Shown: positions 1 to 7,622 of the stretch, piece after piece
Layout of the letters: the number at the start of each line of letters is the position of its first letter
How positions within the stretch are numbered: position 1 is the first letter of the stretch
From: an uncultured Romboutsia sp.
GTDB taxonomy: Bacteria > Bacillota > Clostridia > Peptostreptococcales > Peptostreptococcaceae
Assembly: GCA_937907205.1 (NCBI GenBank)
Contig: CALESE010000199.1
Location: forward strand, 1-15,574
DNA: 15,574 nucleotides
Reading direction: 5' to 3'
Made by a program: the position numbers and the translations under genes
The notes under the pieces: generated by a model
The model's input: only the letters and a program-made list of their open reading frames with translations
What the model was told of the DNA's origin: nothing
Database searches by the model: none

Positions 1-1755
1 CAACCTGGGGATATGGATTAGTAATTAAAATGAATAATGAAATCTCAGTACCTTACGGAAAGTCATATAGAGCTTCTTTAGAGGTATATGTTTCTACAAG
101 ACATACGATTTTAATTGATATAAATAATGATGTAGCAAGTGGAACTGCTTGGGCAGGAAATGATAATGATAATGGTAGTAAAAGAACATTACAGAGTTTT
201 AAAATTCCTGCAAATAAATGGACAAAAATTGTTTGGGGAAGCGAAAATTCAAATAGTAAAAATATTAATAAAATAAATATTTTACCATTTGATAAAATTG
301 GTTTAAAAACAGATAGTGATACAGCTCCTGTTACTTGGTATATAAGACATCCAAAAGTAGAAATAGGAACAGAGGCTACTGAATGGGTGCCTAATAAAGC
401 AGATGCATTATATTCTACTTTAGGCTATAATAGTAATATTGAATATGATACAAGTGGATATGGGAACAATGGAACAAAATATAATAATCCTATATCTGTA
501 GGAAATAGTGCAATAGGGAATAGTTGTTTAAGCTTTAATGGTACAAATCAATATATTGCTCTTGGGAGAAATTGTATGGTAAGGGATGAGATAACTGTTA
601 ATTTATGGGGATATATGGAAAATTGGACGGATTTTGATTCTCCAGCAATGAGATTAATTTCTTGTACAGAAGGTGGAGGATGGAATTTTGAACCCAGTAA
701 TGGAGGATTAAATTTTTCTTTAGGGGTTGGAGAAACATCCAATACATATACAGATGCTTTTTCATCACAAACTATTAATCTATCTAAGGTATCAAGTGGA
801 TGGCATATGATTACAGGAACTTTTGATGGAATAAATAAAAAAATATATCTAGATGGAGTGTTAAAAGGAACTATTAGTTTAACAGAAAAGAAACCAATAT
901 TTTATAATGCAAATAATGGAATATTTATTGCAGCTGAAGCTGAAGGACATATAACAAATCCTGCTGGAAATTATTTTAAAGGAAATATTAGTGATGTAAG
1001 AATTTATGCTACAGCATTATCAGATGAAGATATAAAACAATTATATGAAACAAAAATGAAAATAGATAAAGAAGGCAATTTATATTGCAATCAATTTATT
1101 GAGAGTGAAAATAGTTCTATTAATTTAACAAGAAAATCAATTTTAAATACAAGTTCGTTAAATGAAAATATTTCTTTATATGATATGAAGACAAAAATAC
1201 TAGATGATGGAAGTATGTGGGCTAGAATATTTTGGCATGACTATACATTAGGAGGAAATTTTACACATGAAATGTCTTTATCTCTTAAGACAAATTATAT
1301 TAATCAACTTGGAAAATATTCAAGACTTTATAAATTAGAATCCTTTAGAAATGAAGATGGAGCTTTCGAATTTTTAATTAATTATCCTAAAATAAGTAGT
1401 ACTCAATATAATAGGTGGATTCAAACAGCAAATCCAATGTTAACAAAAGGAGGAACAAATGTGACTCAAGAGCAAATGGGATATAAATCAATACATTTAG
1501 ATTATACAGGAGAGAGATGGAAATATGGTTTAGCTACAGGAGTAGGTGGTACATTTCTATCTGCTTGCGCAGGACTAAGCATTTGGTATTTTTCAATAGG
1601 ATGTTATTCTTGGAATAATGGATTCCCTCGGAAGAGGTGATTTAACTGACACAGAAGTAGAACTATGGATTAGAATTGACAATCTCATATTAAAAGATAT
1701 AAATATAAACTTAGGTAAAGATTATATAAATTCAAATCAAATAATAGAAATATAA
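1..1755 (+). CDS. LamG-domain tail fibre / receptor-binding protein, 5'-partial, needs +1 shift at CGG 1629
   Basis: The frame through ATG 30 is open back to position 3 (codons TWGYGLVIK before the Met) and that ATG has no ribosome binding site, so the gene enters from the left edge. About 584 codons are visible. Residues 1-140 look like a carbohydrate-binding jelly roll ending in a 'PKVEIGTEATEWVPN' type motif. Residues 150-350 are a LamG/concanavalin-like domain (DTSGYGNNGT; GWHMITGTFDG; KIYLDGVLKG; GNISDVRIYATALSDEDIKQLYE). The C-terminal region has WIQTANP and WYFSIGCYSWNNG, typical of phage fibre tips. The zero frame stops at TGA 1638-1640. Skipping C1629 gives FPGRGDLTDTEVELWIRID and a TAA at 1753-1755, 14 nt before the next gene, so the true product very likely spans both frames. 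Likely role: glycan or receptor binding at the tail tip. The exact family is inferred from motifs. Confidence 0.8.
1626..1634 (+). other. +1 frameshift site CCT-C-GGA-AGA
   Basis: The zero-frame codons CCT CGG AAG AGG TGA stop at 1640. The +1 frame is closed by TAG at 1597-1599 and open from 1600 to 1752, so the change must occur between 1600 and 1637. Omitting C1629 gives P-G-R-G-D and keeps the fibre-tip pattern (N)G-(I/F)-P-G followed by VELWxRID. This is a candidate recoding site or a single inserted C. Confidence 0.6.
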
Positions 1756-1769
1756 AAGGAGGTGCTTAA

Positions 1770-4700
1770 ATGGCAAATTTAGGAAATACAATAATTAATG
1801 GTATTTTAAGAGTAAATGGTGATATAAATGCAGGAGGCTCTATAAAAGCACCTACTCTTATAGGAAATTTAACAGGTAATGCAAGTTCAGCTACAAAATT
1901 ACAAACAGCAAGAAAAATAAATGGTATAGCATTTGATGGTACTAAAGATATAATAATAGAAGCAGGTAGTTCTGGTCATACTATTCTAAATTCTACAGGA
2001 ACTACAATGGCACAACGTAGTAAATTAAAATTTATGAATTCAACAGTTACTGATGATAGTGCTAATGACACTACAATTATAACTCCATCAGGTATTACAG
2101 GTAACTATTTACCTCTATCAGGAGGAACATTAACTACAAATAGTTATAATGGTTTAACTATTAAAAGAAGTGATGCAAATGGTTCAAGTATATTATATAG
2201 TAATAGTGCGGGTGCTTTAGGAAAAATAGGGTTTACATCAAATGGAGACCTTGTAATAACAAATGGTGCAGGAACTGATGGAACTGCTAATATGTTAAAA
2301 ATTAACTCAGACGGTGTAGCAATTTTTTTCAATAATACAATACCATCATCAAATAATTCTAGAACACTTGGAACTAGTGCTCTTAAATGGAATAATGTAT
2401 ATGCTACTACTTTTACAGGAGCTTTATCTGGTAATGCAACTACTGCGAGTACTTTGCAAACAGGAAGAACTATAAATGGAACAAGTTTTAACGGTTCTGC
2501 TAATATAACAACAGCAAATTGGGGTACAGCTAGAAATATAGGAATAGTAAATTCTGATGGTACTGGAACAGCTGTTGTAACTTCTGTTAATGGATCTGCT
2601 AATATTAATTTAAAATTACCTTCTACAATTAAAGCTACTTTAACAGGAAATGCTTCAACAGCATCGACATTAGCTAATGCAAGAACTATAAATGGTACAA
2701 GTTTTAATGGAAGTGCTAATATAACTACTGCAAATTGGGGAACTGCAAGAAGTATAACTATTGGAAGTTCTACTAAATCAGTAAATGGATCTGCTAACGT
2801 TACTTGGTCATTATCTGAAATAGGAGCATCACCATCCTCTCATGTACATAACTATTTACCATTAACTGGTGGTACTATGACTGGAACAATAATCAGTAAT
2901 ATGATTACAAATTCTCATTTAGATGGAAATAAAGGAAAAGCTGTTATTGATATAATTAATTCTAATGCTAATTATGTTACTGTATTAAGGACTAATGCTC
3001 TAAATGGAAAATTTACTTTAAGCAGTGCTCAAGATACTTTAAACTTATGTTTTACTGAAAATAAAATTATAAATGAAGGAAAAAATGAAATAAGTCATGG
3101 AATAAGTTTTTGGGGTAATGGTTATATAATTCCTTTAAAGAACAATACAATGACCTTAGGATCTCCTGAGAATAAATGGGCTAATGTATATGCCACTACT
3201 TTTACAGGTAACCTATCAGGAAATGCTTCAACTGCTACTACAGCAACTAAAGCTAATCAATTAACAACTGCAAGAACAATTTCTTTAACAGGAGATGCAA
3301 CAGCTAATGGCTCATTTAACGGTACAGCTAATTTAGCATTATCTACTACTGTTAAACAAATAGATGCAATAGAAGATAGAGATATAAAACCAAATGTTAC
3401 ACCTAAAGGAAAATTTGCAGTTTACTTCGCAACAAAAGCAGGATTAAATGGCACTGCTGATAGTGATTATCAAGATTTATTAGTGATGAATACTTGGGGA
3501 GATACTGGAGGACAAAATGTTAATGCATTAGCTTTTGATAAAAATACCAAAGCAATATATCATTATCAGGCTGCTCAAACTGCAACTACTTGGGGAACTG
3601 CTCATCAGCTTGCATATACAACTTCAAATGTTTCTAGTGCAAGTATATTACAAACTGCTAGAACAATTAATGGAACTTCATTTAATGGATCAGCAAATAT
3701 AACAACTGCTAATTGGGGAACTGCAAGAAATATAGGTATTGTAAACTCTGATGGAACAGGAACTGCAGTACCAGTATCTGTAAATGGATCAGGAAATGTA
3801 AATTTAAAACTACCAGCTACAATAAAAGCAAGTTTATCTGGAAATGCAAGTACTGCTACTACAGCAACTAAAGCTAATCAATTAACAACTGCAAGAACAA
3901 TTTCTTTAACAGGAGATGCAACAGCTAATGGCTCATTTAACGGTACAGCTAATTTAGCATTATCTACTACTGTTAAACAAATAGATGCAATAGAAGATAG
4001 AGATATAAAACCAAATGTTACACCTAAAGGAAAATTTGCAGTTTACTTCGCAACAAAAGCAGGATTAAATGGCACTGCTGATAGTGATTATCAAGATTTA
4101 TTAGTGATGAATACTTGGGGAGATACTGGAGGACAAAATGTTAATGCATTAGCTTTTGATAAAAATACCAAAGCAATATATCATTATCAGGCTGCTCAAA
4201 CTGCAACTACTTGGGGAACTGCTCATCAGCTTGCATATACAACTTCAAATGTTTCTAGTGCAAGTATATTACAAACTGCTAGAACAATTAATGGAACTTC
4301 ATTTAATGGATCAGCAAATATAACAACTGCTAATTGGGGAACTGCAAGAAATATAGGTATTGTAAACTCTGATGGAACAGGAACTGCAGTACCAGTATCT
4401 GTAAATGGATCAGGAAATGTAAATTTAAAACTACCAGCTACAATAAAAGCAAGTTTATCTGGAAATGCAAGTACTGCTACTACTGCTACAAAGGCAAACC
4501 AATTAACTACTGCAAGAACCATAGGAGTATCTGGTGTTACAGGAACTGCTCAAAGTTTTAATGGAACTGCAAATATAACTATTCCAATTACAGCTGTACC
4601 TGCAAGTTTATTAACAGGAAAAAATGCTATAAAAGCTTCAGAAATTAATAATGATAAACACTTTATACCAAGTAGTACTAACACTGTAGCTAATATAGTA

Positions 4701-4838
4701 GCAATGACTCAGAGTAGCTTCAATTCATCAGGTTCTTCACTACCTAACAATACGCTTGTTGCAATTACTGATGGTAATGACTCATATGTATCTACACAAG
4801 CTACTGGTATAACATGTGATTTACCATTGGATTTATAG
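1770..4838 (+). CDS. long tail fibre protein with internal duplication
   Basis: This 1022-residue repetitive fibre starts after AAAGGAGG (1755-1762 region). The N-terminus (MANLGNTIINGILRVNGDI) and the LTGNASSATKL / ARTINGTSFNGSANIT repeats are characteristic of phage tail fibres whose short repeats build a trimeric shaft. Two YLPL(S/T)GGT(L/M)T motifs lie near residues 112-122 and 361-372, the second after an SHVHN segment. KWNNVYATTFTG and KWANVYATTFTG segments lie between them. Residues 488-694 and 695-901 are identical 207-residue blocks; each includes a 'WGDTGGQNVNALAFD...TTWGTAHQLAYTT' module that resembles a pyocin-knob-like receptor-binding element (weak, by eye). The tail after residue 940 is non-repetitive. 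It lies directly downstream of the LamG protein and 11 nt upstream of the next gene, so they are probably co-translated parts of one adsorption apparatus. The role in host recognition is inferred. Confidence 0.9.
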   Translation: MANLGNTIINGILRVNGDINAGGSIKAPTLIGNLTGNASSATKLQTARKINGIAFDGTKDIIIEAGSSGHTILNSTGTTMAQRSKLKFMNSTVTDDSANDTTIITPSGITGNYLPLSGGTLTTNSYNGLTIKRSDANGSSILYSNSAGALGKIGFTSNGDLVITNGAGTDGTANMLKINSDGVAIFFNNTIPSSNNSRTLGTSALKWNNVYATTFTGALSGNATTASTLQTGRTINGTSFNGSANITTANWGTARNIGIVNSDGTGTAVVTSVNGSANINLKLPSTIKATLTGNASTASTLANARTINGTSFNGSANITTANWGTARSITIGSSTKSVNGSANVTWSLSEIGASPSSHVHNYLPLTGGTMTGTIISNMITNSHLDGNKGKAVIDIINSNANYVTVLRTNALNGKFTLSSAQDTLNLCFTENKIINEGKNEISHGISFWGNGYIIPLKNNTMTLGSPENKWANVYATTFTGNLSGNASTATTATKANQLTTARTISLTGDATANGSFNGTANLALSTTVKQIDAIEDRDIKPNVTPKGKFAVYFATKAGLNGTADSDYQDLLVMNTWGDTGGQNVNALAFDKNTKAIYHYQAAQTATTWGTAHQLAYTTSNVSSASILQTARTINGTSFNGSANITTANWGTARNIGIVNSDGTGTAVPVSVNGSGNVNLKLPATIKASLSGNASTATTATKANQLTTARTISLTGDATANGSFNGTANLALSTTVKQIDAIEDRDIKPNVTPKGKFAVYFATKAGLNGTADSDYQDLLVMNTWGDTGGQNVNALAFDKNTKAIYHYQAAQTATTWGTAHQLAYTTSNVSSASILQTARTINGTSFNGSANITTANWGTARNIGIVNSDGTGTAVPVSVNGSGNVNLKLPATIKASLSGNASTATTATKANQLTTARTIGVSGVTGTAQSFNGTANITIPITAVPASLLTGKNAIKASEINNDKHFIPSSTNTVANIVAMTQSSFNSSGSSLPNNTLVAITDGNDSYVSTQATGITCDLPLDL
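3231..4483 (+). repeat. perfect 621-bp tandem duplication inside the fibre gene
   Basis: Copy 1 is 3231-3851 and copy 2 is 3852-4472. The first 11 bases of the unit recur at 4473-4483. I compared the two copies along their length and saw no differences. The period of 621 bases is 207 codons, so the frame is kept. The flanks diverge at once: CTTCA precedes copy 1 and CAAGT precedes copy 2 after a shared GGAAATG. The short GGAAATGC-NNNN-ACTGCTACTAC elements at the joints are plausible recombination points. Perfect identity indicates a recent event or strong homogenisation. Confidence 0.97.
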
Positions 4839-4849
4839 GAGGGATATAA

Positions 4850-6091
4850 ATGGCTACAACAATATGGTCAGGATTAAATGCAAATTATATTAGATATGAT
4901 GTATCATACGATGCTTCAAGACCAGATCCATATGGAGATCAAGTTAATATAACTTTCCATCTACATACATATAAAAGAGATGGTAGTGTCTCTTTTAATT
5001 ATGACCTAGTTTGGGATGCTATGTGGTGTATGGGTACTAACTGGTCTGGAGGGCAACAAATTAAAGGTAATAATATTGCAATGGGTGAATACTGGAATGA
5101 TTGTCATGCTACAGTACATACAGCTAACAATTATGTAACAGGAGTACGATTTATAGCAGGGTCTAGACGTAATGATGGATCATCAGGAAAGTATGATACA
5201 GGCTCAGATATAAATATTTCTGTTCCTGCAAAACAGACTCAGAATGTACCTGCTAAACCACCAAATGATGGAGCAATATTTAGTACTAATAATTCAACTG
5301 GAGTTCATAGAGGAACCATTAAAGACAATAGAGACACACAAGTTTGGTGGGATTGGTGGGGACAATCAAGTGGTCAACCTGATGCAAATGTTATTACTGA
5401 ATATGCTGTAGACATATCAAAAACAAATGATTCAAGTACAGCTAGCTCCATTGCAGGAAGAACACATCCATATAATGCTAATACTAGAATTGATTTATCT
5501 TCTTTAATGTCTCATTATGGAGTAAGTGCTGGACAGACATTATATTGCTGGGTAAATACTAGAACTAGAGGTGATTCATGGTTAGGAAGACAATATTTAG
5601 GAGCTATACAGATAATAGAAGGAAATGCTCCTGATATAGAAATTACTACAACTAAAAATAAATATAAAGTAACAGAAGCAATTGCTCTTAAATGGACTAT
5701 GCTTACAGCTAATTATGATTATACTAATTATTTTGTAGAAGCTAGAAGATATAATTCTCAAACTAATACTTGGACTAACTTTGCAAATATTCATGATTTA
5801 TATAGTTCTTATTCTAATTCTTTTAGTAAAACTACTACTACTACAAGTGTAACTATAAAAAATTTATTTGGAAATGTATTTGCTGATGATAGATTTAGTT
5901 TTAGAATAGGTGTAATTAGTGCCGGTAAATCATTTCAATGTCCTCTTACTATAGGAATATATTTAGATGCACCAAAAGAAAGAGGATTATTATATAAAGA
6001 TACCAATGAATGGAAACATATAAATCCTAAAAATAGAAAATATAAAGATACAAATATTAAATCAAATATAAATATAATTTTAAAAAAATAA
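4850..6091 (+). CDS. tail-associated protein, Ig-like/beta-rich, unknown family
   Basis: This 413-residue protein has an AGGAGGG site 11 nt downstream of the fibre stop. It is rich in beta-prone Thr, Asn, Ser and Tyr with many Trp. Residues 1-130 form one beta-rich unit ending 'DTGSDINISVPAKQTQNVPAKPPNDG', which looks like a domain boundary with a Pro-rich linker. Residues 135-260 (VWWDWWGQSSGQP; TLYCWVNTRTRG) and 260-375 (APDIEITTTKNKYKVTEAIALKWTML) look like fibronectin/Ig-type sandwiches. The last 40 residues (KDTNEWKHINPKNRKYKDTN) resemble the short tips seen at the end of tail proteins. I do not recognise a named family. The position between two fibre or baseplate genes supports a minor tail or adsorption role. 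Confidence 0.75.
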   Translation: MATTIWSGLNANYIRYDVSYDASRPDPYGDQVNITFHLHTYKRDGSVSFNYDLVWDAMWCMGTNWSGGQQIKGNNIAMGEYWNDCHATVHTANNYVTGVRFIAGSRRNDGSSGKYDTGSDINISVPAKQTQNVPAKPPNDGAIFSTNNSTGVHRGTIKDNRDTQVWWDWWGQSSGQPDANVITEYAVDISKTNDSSTASSIAGRTHPYNANTRIDLSSLMSHYGVSAGQTLYCWVNTRTRGDSWLGRQYLGAIQIIEGNAPDIEITTTKNKYKVTEAIALKWTMLTANYDYTNYFVEARRYNSQTNTWTNFANIHDLYSSYSNSFSKTTTTTSVTIKNLFGNVFADDRFSFRIGVISAGKSFQCPLTIGIYLDAPKERGLLYKDTNEWKHINPKNRKYKDTNIKSNINIILKK

Positions 6092-6104
6092 AGGAGGATA
6101 TTAA

Positions 6105-6425
6105 ATGAATAATTTAAAAATAGATAAAGAAACAGCTAATAAAATTTTATATTTAGATGATAATAAAATTATTAAAAGCAGTAATACTGATGTTACTGAA
6201 TTAGCTAAATTAGCTATCTTAATATCAGATGGTAACGAAACTGAATTTTTAACTAAAAAAGGAACTTATGTAAATCCAATTATAGATAATTTAACTACAA
6301 ATGATAATACAAAAGTTCTTTCTGCAGCTCAAGGAAAAATATTAAATGATAAAATTACAAATATTGAAGCTCAAATTGTAAATATGACTAAACAAATAGA
6401 TAATATAAACGGAGAAACTATTTAA
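6105..6425 (+). CDS. small tail/baseplate-associated protein with C-terminal coiled coil
   Basis: This is 106 residues, with AAGGAGG 8 nt before ATG. The middle (SDGNETEFLTKKGTYVNP) matches the common phage fibre motif 'DGtgtkFLtddGtY'. It is followed by NLTTNDNTKVLSAAQGKILND, a signature seen in many tail fibre and baseplate proteins just ahead of a trimerising coiled coil. Residues 80-102 are a heptad-like helix (KITNIEAQIVNMTKQIDNI). It probably forms a short trimeric connector or fibre stub. The gene sits 14 nt after its upstream neighbour and 17 nt before the next, consistent with one polycistron. The specific partner is unknown. Confidence 0.75.
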   Translation: MNNLKIDKETANKILYLDDNKIIKSSNTDVTELAKLAILISDGNETEFLTKKGTYVNPIIDNLTTNDNTKVLSAAQGKILNDKITNIEAQIVNMTKQIDNINGETI

Positions 6426-6441
6426 GAAAGGAGTAAATTAA

Positions 6442-6921
6442 ATGGGAACATTAGATCAAAAATTACAATATTTAAATGAAACTAAAAATCAAATTAAACA
6501 GGCAATTATAAATAAAGGTCAAAATATACAAGATAATGATTCATTCAGAAGTTATGTAGAAAAAATAAATAATATTTCTACAGGAATTGATACTTCAGAT
6601 GCAACCGCAACTGCAGATCAACTTCCAGAAGGTGTTACCGCATATGTTAAAGGTCAAAAAATAACAGGTACTGCTATTAATTTACCTCAATTTACACCTA
6701 TGTTTGAAATACAAATTAGTAATCAGTCAAGTAATATAGTTGGAACAATAGATTATACGGTTACAATGCCTAGATATATGAGTAATAATAGTAAAATTCA
6801 AACAACAGTTTCTTTAAATAAAGCTCAAATTGCAGCAGCTATAGGATTAACAGCTGATAAGATAAAAGCAGGAGAAACTATATTAGGTATAGAAGGAACT
6901 TACAATGGACCAACAGTTTAG
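6442..6921 (+). CDS. phage tail protein of the 'TADKIKAGETILGIEG' type
   Basis: This is 159 residues, with GAAAGGAG upstream. An N-terminal helical segment (residues 1-45, LDQKLQYLNETKNQIKQAIINKG) is followed by ATADQLPEGVTAYVKGQKITGT and, after a beta-rich middle, AQIAAAIGLTADKIKAGETILGIEGTY. The last motif recurs in tail proteins of Clostridia phages and prophages, often as tandem units. The segment around 'TATADQLPEGVTAYVKGQKITGT' is a degenerate version of the same repeat (Y/W-V-x-G-x-K-I-x-G-T). Its function is not established in any family I can name; the context supports a structural role near the baseplate. Confidence 0.8.
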   Translation: MGTLDQKLQYLNETKNQIKQAIINKGQNIQDNDSFRSYVEKINNISTGIDTSDATATADQLPEGVTAYVKGQKITGTAINLPQFTPMFEIQISNQSSNIVGTIDYTVTMPRYMSNNSKIQTTVSLNKAQIAAAIGLTADKIKAGETILGIEGTYNGPTV

Positions 6922-6938
6922 TTGAAAGGAGTTAAATT

Positions 6939-7568
6939 ATGACTACAGGAATTATAGAAAGTAAAAACTATATACCATGGGTTTTAAGATCTAGTAGAGA
7001 TATGCAAGCATTTTGTAAAATTTTTGATTTATTAATCAATCATTTTAAAACAAATGCTGATTATTGGGTATCTTTAATAGATTTTGATCAATGCCCTGAT
7101 CATTTATTACCTTTATTAGCATCTTATGTAGGATATAAATATGATTATGAAGAATCATATTCTACTAATCGTCTTATAATTAAACATTATCCTCAAATGA
7201 TACATAATAGAGGATCAGAATTAGGTATGTCACTTGCAACAGCTTTATCTGTAAATGCTTTAGGTGAAATAGATAAAATAGAAGCACTTTCAATGTTTCA
7301 TATTGAGTATGTTTCGAAAGATAGTAAGATTAAGATATACATTTATTTCCCAAGTAATTTAAGCAAAATAAGGGATTTAATAGAAGTAGTAAGACCTGCT
7401 GGTTGTGGAGTTGAGCTAGTCCCAGCAGATATAATACAAACTATAGATGGAATTAAAATACATTCATTTGCAGTAGCTACTAAATATGCTTATGATATAA
7501 CTAGATATTCAGTAGGTAGAGATGATAGAATAGGATTTGCTGAAGTAACAAATCAAAACAGAGATTAA
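6939..7568 (+). CDS. baseplate protein, P2 gpI-like (tail protein I)
   Basis: This is 209 residues, with GAAAGGAG 10 nt before ATG. Residues 45-100 carry the gpI-type pattern: FDQCPDHLLPLLASYVGYKYD, then RLIIKHYPQMIHNRGSELGMSLATAL, equivalent to 'LP.LA...', 'R.li......h..KGT..gl..al' in P2 gpI and related baseplate wedge proteins. The second half (IYFPSNLSKIRDLIEVVRPAGCGVELVPADI) matches the 'llr~v~PaG~~~~' part found in these proteins. A gpI-type protein normally joins the wedge to the tail fibres, and this gene closes the fibre cluster, which fits. It suggests a baseplate-bearing, possibly contractile, tail. Assignment is by motif only. Confidence 0.75.
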   Translation: MTTGIIESKNYIPWVLRSSRDMQAFCKIFDLLINHFKTNADYWVSLIDFDQCPDHLLPLLASYVGYKYDYEESYSTNRLIIKHYPQMIHNRGSELGMSLATALSVNALGEIDKIEALSMFHIEYVSKDSKIKIYIYFPSNLSKIRDLIEVVRPAGCGVELVPADIIQTIDGIKIHSFAVATKYAYDITRYSVGRDDRIGFAEVTNQNRD

Positions 7569-7575
7569 TAAAAGA

Positions 7576-7604
7576 TTGATTTATCCTCCTAAATATGTTA
7601 TAAT
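7576..7604 (+). promoter_or_regulatory. sigma-A-type promoter for the homing endonuclease
   Basis: TTGATT at 7576-7581 and TATAAT at 7599-7604 are separated by exactly 17 nt. The -10 is preceded by TG at 7596-7597, giving the extended form TGTTATAAT. Transcription would be expected to start near 7610-7612, at or inside the Shine-Dalgarno sequence of the next gene. It is the best promoter I can see in the window. Confidence 0.75.
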
Positions 7605-7616
7605 ATATAGGAGGAT
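7583..7616 (+). promoter_or_regulatory. RNA hairpin sequestering the endonuclease ribosome binding site
   Basis: 7583-7591 (ATCCTCCTA) pairs with 7608-7616 (TAGGAGGAT), 9 bp. Past one mismatch, 7593-7596 pairs with 7603-7606, leaving a 6-nt loop that holds the -10 box. The paired strand contains the complete AGGAGG (7609-7614) of the gene starting at 7623. There is no T-run after it, so it is not a terminator. Read-through mRNA from the tail operon would bury the site, while RNA starting inside the loop region would lack the antisense strand. Confidence 0.7.
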
Positions 7617-7622
7617 TTAACT

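Noticed and set aside
30..32. ATG 30 as the start of the LamG gene
   Set aside because: There is no ribosome binding site upstream, and the frame is open to the left edge with protein-like sequence, so the gene is truncated by the window.
2460..4540. CRISPR-like array from repeated motifs in the fibre gene
   Set aside because: The repeats are in-frame protein-coding fibre units of variable length, without spacers.
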